Part shown: one piece after another, positions 1 to 3,436 of the stretch
Numbering within the stretch: the first letter of the stretch is position 1
Layout: every line of letters starts with the position of its first letter
NCBI GenBank assembly: GCA_029250305.1
Contig: JAQXFM010000245.1
Location: 1 to 6,388, forward strand
DNA: 6,388 bases
Reading direction: 5' to 3'
DNA from: Candidatus Poseidoniaceae archaeon
GTDB taxonomy: Archaea; Thermoplasmatota; Poseidoniia; Poseidoniales; Poseidoniaceae
Translations under genes and position numbers: made by a program
The notes under the pieces: generated by a model
The model's input: the letters and a program-made list of their open reading frames with translations, nothing else
The model's database searches: none
What the model was told of the DNA's origin: nothing

Positions 1-12
1 CGAGCGAGTTGA
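1..12 (+). other. possible last codons of an upstream gene
   Basis: In the frame starting at base 1 the window reads three sense codons and then TGA at 10-12, five bases before the ATG at 18. This could be the end of an upstream plus-strand gene closely followed by the epimerase gene, as expected in an operon. Three codons cannot establish that anything is coded here, so this is only a pointer for joining with the neighbouring sequence. Confidence 0.2.
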
Positions 13-17
13 ACCCA

Positions 18-1013
18 ATGCCTCTCAAAATTTTAGTCACAGGCGGAGCGGGATTCCTTGGCTCTTCGTTGTGCGAAGCACTTCTTGAAGAGGGTCACGA
101 AGTCCTTGCGTTGGATTCACTGTTCAGAGGATCGCTTGCCAACATTGAGCACCTCACACCGCATCCATCATTCCAATTTCAAAACGACGACGTGCGAAAT
201 GTTGAGGCATTGGATGCATGCGTAGAGGCCCTCGGTGGCCTCGATCTTGTGTACCACCTCGCAGCGATCAACGGTACGAAGTGGTTTCATGAAGCAGCGC
301 ATTCAGTGATCGATGTCAACATAAATGGGACGCTGAGAACTTTGGAACTCGCCATGGCGAACGATGCACGGTATGTGCTCGCCTCCTCGCCAGAAGCCTT
401 TGGAGACGCCGAGGTACAGCCAATTCAGAATGGCAATCCAATGCAATTTAGTGATCCTCAACAGCATCAACGACACTCCTATGGGGCAAGCAAGTACCTT
501 GACGAGGTTGCAGCACAGCATGCTGCTCGGGATGGATTGGATGTTCGAATTGTACGCCCGTTCAACGCCTATGGGCCACGATTGAACGGTGGCGATTACG
601 GGCAAGTCGTTGCGATGTTTTTCGAATCAGTTCTGTCCTCTTCACCGCTTCAAATCCACAATCAAGGCTCCCAAACCCGCTCGTTCACGTACATTGAAGA
701 CATCACGAGCGGCTTTCTCAAAGCTGGCTTGATGGACCGCAGTGTGTCGGGTGGCTCCCTTTCTGGTATGGCTTTCAACATTGGGTCGACCGAGGAAGTG
801 AGCATTTTAGAGTTACAGAAACGTATCTTCGAAACTGTCCAAGCTGATGCTTCTTGGAACCAACCACTTCCAACTGTTGAATTTTCTGAGGGCTACCATG
901 GTGATGCAGCAAGGCGCTGGCCCGACACTTCATTGGCGGAGACGCACCTTGAGTGGCGTGCGCTCACTGATTTGGCAAACGGTCTATCGCTCACTTGGGT
1001 TGGCCTGCGCTGA
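18..1013 (+). CDS. NAD-dependent epimerase/dehydratase (extended SDR, sugar-nucleotide modifying)
   Basis: This is a cytoplasmic extended short-chain dehydrogenase that most likely epimerises, dehydrates or decarboxylates a nucleotide-activated sugar using bound NAD. Counting from the ATG at 18 (331 residues, normal for the family), the Rossmann GxxGxxG motif is at 9-15. Asp33 at the end of beta-2 suits NAD rather than NADP. DDVR is at 57-60 and YHLAA at 79-83. The catalytic YxxxK is Tyr155/Lys159, with the serine region SSPEAFG at 123-129. The substrate-side motifs RPFNAYGPR (180-188) and GSQTRSFTYIED (217-228) are typical of the family. The Asp-Glu pair that defines classical 4,6-dehydratases is Pro-Glu here, so an epimerase or decarboxylase is more likely; the exact substrate cannot be read. 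A TTG at 9 would add three residues. I prefer ATG18 because it places the glycine motif at the usual distance. The gene ends three bases from the convergent flavin-reductase gene. Confidence 0.9.
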   Translation: MPLKILVTGGAGFLGSSLCEALLEEGHEVLALDSLFRGSLANIEHLTPHPSFQFQNDDVRNVEALDACVEALGGLDLVYHLAAINGTKWFHEAAHSVIDVNINGTLRTLELAMANDARYVLASSPEAFGDAEVQPIQNGNPMQFSDPQQHQRHSYGASKYLDEVAAQHAARDGLDVRIVRPFNAYGPRLNGGDYGQVVAMFFESVLSSSPLQIHNQGSQTRSFTYIEDITSGFLKAGLMDRSVSGGSLSGMAFNIGSTEEVSILELQKRIFETVQADASWNQPLPTVEFSEGYHGDAARRWPDTSLAETHLEWRALTDLANGLSLTWVGLR

Positions 1014-1016
1014 TGC

Positions 1017-1823
1017 TCAACGGCGGTAGTGCTTGGCGACTTTCTCGCCCCATTGTGCAGGAGCGGGGGTCAGTCGATCGTGGCCATGCTGGCAGAGAAC
1101 GTTGAGGCCTTCAGCCGGCATTGTTTCGCTTGTGGTCCACAGGGCTTTGACTCGAAACACGGCCAAGCGAGCTACTGCGTCGGGCAACGGTCGGTCTTCG
1201 AGGAATTCTACTTCAATCGCTGCAACTGATTCGTTGATGAGAAGTGGCTCATCGGGATGATGAGTGAATCCGGCCATGTTCCATTCACTCTCATCCTTCG
1301 GGAGGGGTGCTGCGGTTTCATCGATGGCTTTCACTGTCTCAAAGTTGGATGGCATCATGTGAAGAATGGCTCGCTTGGTGCTTCGTAAGTTGAGCAGGGT
1401 GTCTCGGTACTTCCCTTCACGATTGCAACTGAAGGAGGCGATCAGCAGGGGTGGTCCTGTGGAAACGGCCATGACGGAGGTGTAGGGGGCTAAGTTGAGG
1501 TTTCCATCCGCATCTTGGGTAGAGGCAATCACGAGGGGCCGCGGTGAGAGCAAACCTGACAGCCACCCGGCGCGAACCGGATGTTCCATTTCTTCTGCAT
1601 CCATACGCAGGGCGCCGGTCATGCTTGGTGTTGGAGAAGGTGTGAACCAGGCATCGAGTTTTCCATTGCCCAATTCGGTGATGGCGTGCTCATTGAATTC
1701 AATGTAGGATTTCCACGCAGCAGTCTCATCAGATTCGCCTCGGGCTTCTTTTCGGGCAATCGATGCTTCAGCGTAGGCGTTGCACTTTCGCAAATAATCG
1801 GCAATGATTCCTTTCTCGTCCAT
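1017..1823 (-). CDS. flavin reductase-like FMN-binding split-barrel protein with N-terminal extension
   Basis: This 268-residue protein carries a flavin-reductase-like domain from about residue 86 to 245. The signature stretch begins SPRPLVIAST (93-102) and continues through NLAPYTSVMAVS (110-121) and PPLLIASF (124-131). In this family that region forms the split barrel that binds FMN. YRDTLLNLR (139-147), the NMAGFT segment (182-187) and INESVAAIEVEF (196-207) match the usual order of family motifs. Such proteins reduce flavin with NAD(P)H or act as FMN-bound oxidoreductases; the substrate is not evident. Residues 1-85 are a charged, mostly helical extension that the core family does not need; it contains a lysine/arginine/glutamate-rich helix at 1-50 and a TPSPTPS linker at 61-67. 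The start is fixed by a strong Shine-Dalgarno site seven bases upstream. It is the last gene of the minus-strand group and ends three bases from the convergent epimerase gene, with no evident T-rich terminator. Confidence 0.85.
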   Translation of the reverse strand: MDEKGIIADYLRKCNAYAEASIARKEARGESDETAAWKSYIEFNEHAITELGNGKLDAWFTPSPTPSMTGALRMDAEEMEHPVRAGWLSGLLSPRPLVIASTQDADGNLNLAPYTSVMAVSTGPPLLIASFSCNREGKYRDTLLNLRSTKRAILHMMPSNFETVKAIDETAAPLPKDESEWNMAGFTHHPDEPLLINESVAAIEVEFLEDRPLPDAVARLAVFRVKALWTTSETMPAEGLNVLCQHGHDRLTPAPAQWGEKVAKHYRR

Positions 1824-1830
1824 GGTTCAT

Positions 1831-1837
1831 CCTCCTT
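1831..1837 (-). promoter_or_regulatory. Shine-Dalgarno site AAGGAGG for the flavin reductase-like gene
   Basis: On the minus strand AAGGAGG lies seven bases upstream of the ATG at 1823. It is the best ribosome binding site in the window, sits inside the 18-base gap after the acyltransferase gene, and decides the start of the downstream gene. It also shows that the organism uses leadered, SD-dependent translation for at least some operon-internal genes. Confidence 0.8.
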
Positions 1838-1841
1838 GAGT

Positions 1842-2306
1842 TCAACGTCCGCCTTTTTGCTCGTATTCGGCACGAGTCATCAACAATTTGGCTGGGTTGC
1901 CTGCCCATACTTCGTTTGCTGGCAGGTCCTTCGTGAGGGTTGAACCTGCAGCAAGGACAGCGTTCTCACCAACCGTGAGGCCCGGTAAGACCGTAGCGCC
2001 ACCGCCAATAACGGCGTTTGAATCAACTTTCACAGGTGTCCAGTGTTTTGCATTTCGTGATGGAGGGTACTTGTCATTGAGCATGGTTGCATTCGGTCCG
2101 ACGAAGACCCCGTCGCCGAGGACACACCCGTCAGCGATGTAAGCGCCCCCTTGGATTCGACAACGGTCCCCGAGGGTGACATTTCGACCGATGTGGGCAA
2201 GGGCGCCAATGGAACAATTTTCGCCATTCACGAGCCCTTCGCCGATGTGACAGGGGCTCCAAGCCACGCTTTCGAGGGGGAGTGTTTGGCGTTGGTTGTT
2301 CGCCAT
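1842..2306 (-). CDS. hexapeptide-repeat (left-handed beta-helix) acyltransferase, WbpD/WlbB-like
   Basis: This 154-residue protein is almost entirely left-handed parallel beta-helix. Hexapeptide units with small or aliphatic residues run from about 18 to 78 and again from about 92 to 127, with a short loop (KYPPSRNAKHWTP, 79-91) between them. The C-terminal GNPAKLL (136-142) is the standard closing motif of these transferases. The MLND segment (75-78) followed by a KYPPS loop resembles the WbpD/WlbB group, which N-acetylates UDP-3-amino-glucuronate derivatives using acetyl-CoA. That pathway supplies diacetylated glucuronic acid for surface glycans, but other sugar or amine acceptors are possible and no pathway partner genes are visible. 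Length is slightly shorter than typical WbpD. I chose ATG2306, which has a GAAGGTG site five bases upstream; a TTG at 2324 would overlap the peroxiredoxin gene. It lies between peroxiredoxin and flavin-reductase genes in an apparent operon. Confidence 0.85.
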   Translation of the reverse strand: MANNQRQTLPLESVAWSPCHIGEGLVNGENCSIGALAHIGRNVTLGDRCRIQGGAYIADGCVLGDGVFVGPNATMLNDKYPPSRNAKHWTPVKVDSNAVIGGGATVLPGLTVGENAVLAAGSTLTKDLPANEVWAGNPAKLLMTRAEYEQKGGR

Positions 2307-2311
2307 TGGGA

Positions 2312-2318
2312 CACCTTC
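2312..2318 (-). promoter_or_regulatory. Shine-Dalgarno-like site GAAGGTG for the acyltransferase gene
   Basis: On the minus strand GAAGGTG ends five bases before ATG2306. It overlaps the TGA stop of the peroxiredoxin gene at 2319-2317, which suggests coupled translation of the two genes. It is the reason for choosing ATG2306 over the upstream TTG at 2324. Confidence 0.55.
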
Positions 2319-2802
2319 ATTCAATCAAACCGAGTTCGCGCATCAACATCGATACGTGACCCTTAGCCCTTACATTGTATCTGAGCCACTGGAAGGTTCC
2401 ATCCGGATTGATGACGAACGTCGAGCGCACGCATCCCATGTATTCCCTTCCGTAATTTTTCTTCATTCGCCATGTTCCGAACGACTCATGGAGATCGCCT
2501 TCAGTGTCGAGAAGGAGTGGGAAATTGAGTTCCTGCTTTGCGATGAATCGCTCGTGCGATGCTTCCGAATCTTTTGACACGCCGAGCACAACGATGTTCT
2601 CTGACTGCAACAACGCCATGTTGTCTCTAAAGTCGCATGCTTGTTTTGTGCAGCCTGGTGTGGAGTCACGAGGATAGAAGTAGACAATGACTGTTTTTCC
2701 GTCAGCCATGTACCGTTCAAGTTCATGGAGGGTTCCTGCTGAGTCATGTGCCGAGAACCGTGGGGCTTGTGCTCCATTTTCATGAGTTATTGCTTCGCTC
2801 AT
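2317..2802 (-). CDS. bcp: thioredoxin-dependent peroxiredoxin, PrxQ/Bcp family
   Basis: This is a cytoplasmic thiol peroxidase that reduces hydrogen peroxide and organic hydroperoxides and is recycled by thioredoxin-like partners. Counting from ATG2802 (161 residues, normal for Bcp), the AhpC/TSA thioredoxin fold begins at about residue 10. The active site YPRDSTPGCTKQACDFRD spans 43-60. Thr48 and Cys51 form the peroxidatic TPxxC-type centre, Cys56 is five residues later and is the resolving cysteine of the C-x4-C PrxQ type, and Arg126 in RSTFVI is the conserved active-site arginine. The frame stays open upstream to ATG2940, but those 46 codons are Lys/Arg-rich, unlike any Bcp N-terminus, so I start at 2802. 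No clear SD precedes it, which fits a first gene of an operon with a short or weakly structured leader. It is the promoter-proximal gene of the minus-strand group, with the acyltransferase start 10 bases after its stop. Confidence 0.92.
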   Translation of the reverse strand: MSEAITHENGAQAPRFSAHDSAGTLHELERYMADGKTVIVYFYPRDSTPGCTKQACDFRDNMALLQSENIVVLGVSKDSEASHERFIAKQELNFPLLLDTEGDLHESFGTWRMKKNYGREYMGCVRSTFVINPDGTFQWLRYNVRAKGHVSMLMRELGLIE

Positions 2803-3001
2803 GGCCGTTCCACACGCCCGTAGTCCAAGAAGGGTTGCTTTGTCCGTGATTTGCGCTATTTTGTGGTCGTATCGGTCGCTTTTCCCTCGCTGCGAGTCTT
2901 TAGTAGGCCTTTTATGCGGTTTGGGTGAATACCTATTCATAGTGCTTATAACGCTGGATGGTGACCGATTCTTTCAATAACCGGCAGGTAAACGAGAAGG
3001 T
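2803..3001. other. divergent intergenic region between peroxiredoxin and the 144-residue gene
   Basis: This is the only sizeable non-coding stretch in the window and must hold the promoters of both divergent transcription units. For the plus strand the best archaeal TATA-like element is CTTATAA at 2945-2951. For the minus strand there are weak AT-rich candidates: AAAATAG (minus, 2862-2857), 54 bases before ATG2802, and CATAAAAG near 2915-2908. Part of the region (2940-2803) is open in the peroxiredoxin frame, but I regard it as untranslated. No strong hairpin, tandem repeat or small RNA gene was recognised. Confidence 0.5.
2945..2951 (+). promoter_or_regulatory. candidate archaeal TATA box CTTATAA
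   Basis: CTTATAA begins 57 bases before ATG3002. With the usual archaeal spacing of about 25 bases, transcription would start near 2973-2978, giving a leader of roughly 25 bases for the 3002-3436 gene and the surface-protein gene behind it. No convincing purine-rich BRE is seen next to it. The element reads as TTATAAG on the other strand, so it could also serve the minus-strand operon with a leader of about 120 bases. Confidence 0.35.
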
Positions 3002-3436
3002 ATGGTCGCATCGCGTATGTCTCGACGTTCTCGTCGGTACTTCAAGCGTATTCAGCGCGTCTCGACCAAGTTCGATTTGCAGGCCATCGCAAGCGCCATA
3101 CAAACCGACCTCGACAAGCGCAATGTCTCCTATGACGAAGCACTGACACTTGGGAACCTCATCCAACATCGCTCGGATCAATTGCCAGGTGATACAATCG
3201 TCTACGCCATCTCAGACAGGGACGCATACCGTCGAACCCTTGAGTTGTACCTCCGCGATGCGCTGTTAACGCGCACAGAACAACTTCTCCTTTGGGAAGA
3301 GCGTCGCCGCTTGGGCATCTCTGAACAGGAACACGACCGACTTCTCCACCAACTCCTCGCCCAGTGGAAGTCCCAAGGCAAGCGAGTCACCATCGATCGT
3401 TTCGATAAGCCAGACGGGGGTGGAGCCTCTGCGTAA
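3002..3436 (+). CDS. uncharacterised 144-residue, Arg-rich, mainly helical protein
   Basis: I do not recognise this protein. It has 144 residues, no cysteine, no signal peptide and no membrane segment, so it is probably cytoplasmic. The N-terminus is strongly basic (SRRSRRYFKRIQR at 7-19). The rest looks helical and charged: helices at about 25-58, 71-91 and 93-126, with leucine-rich heptad-like stretches (LRDALLTRTEQLLLWEERRR, 84-103) and a Gly/Ala tail (DGGGASA). A basic helix followed by a helical bundle would fit nucleic-acid or ribosome contact, but that is speculation. A GAGAAGG purine run ends one base before the ATG, closer than a normal SD. A second ATG at 3017 would remove five residues. 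The frame is closed by a TAA at 2978-2980, so no longer form exists. The gene ends at or inside the start of the giant exported-protein gene, which suggests co-transcription and perhaps translational coupling. Confidence 0.7.
   Translation: MVASRMSRRSRRYFKRIQRVSTKFDLQAIASAIQTDLDKRNVSYDEALTLGNLIQHRSDQLPGDTIVYAISDRDAYRRTLELYLRDALLTRTEQLLLWEERRRLGISEQEHDRLLHQLLAQWKSQGKRVTIDRFDKPDGGGASA

Noticed and set aside
9..17. TTG start at 9 for the epimerase
   Set aside because: It would add only three residues. ATG18 is the commoner codon and places the Rossmann motif at the normal distance from the N-terminus. The choice has no functional consequence.
516..525. 10-base palindrome CAGCATGCTG
   Set aside because: It lies inside well-supported epimerase coding sequence, does not extend further and is of a size expected by chance.
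2307..2324. TTG start at 2324 for the acyltransferase
   Set aside because: It would overlap the peroxiredoxin stop and place the GAAGGTG site inside the coding region. ATG2306 has that site at a suitable distance.
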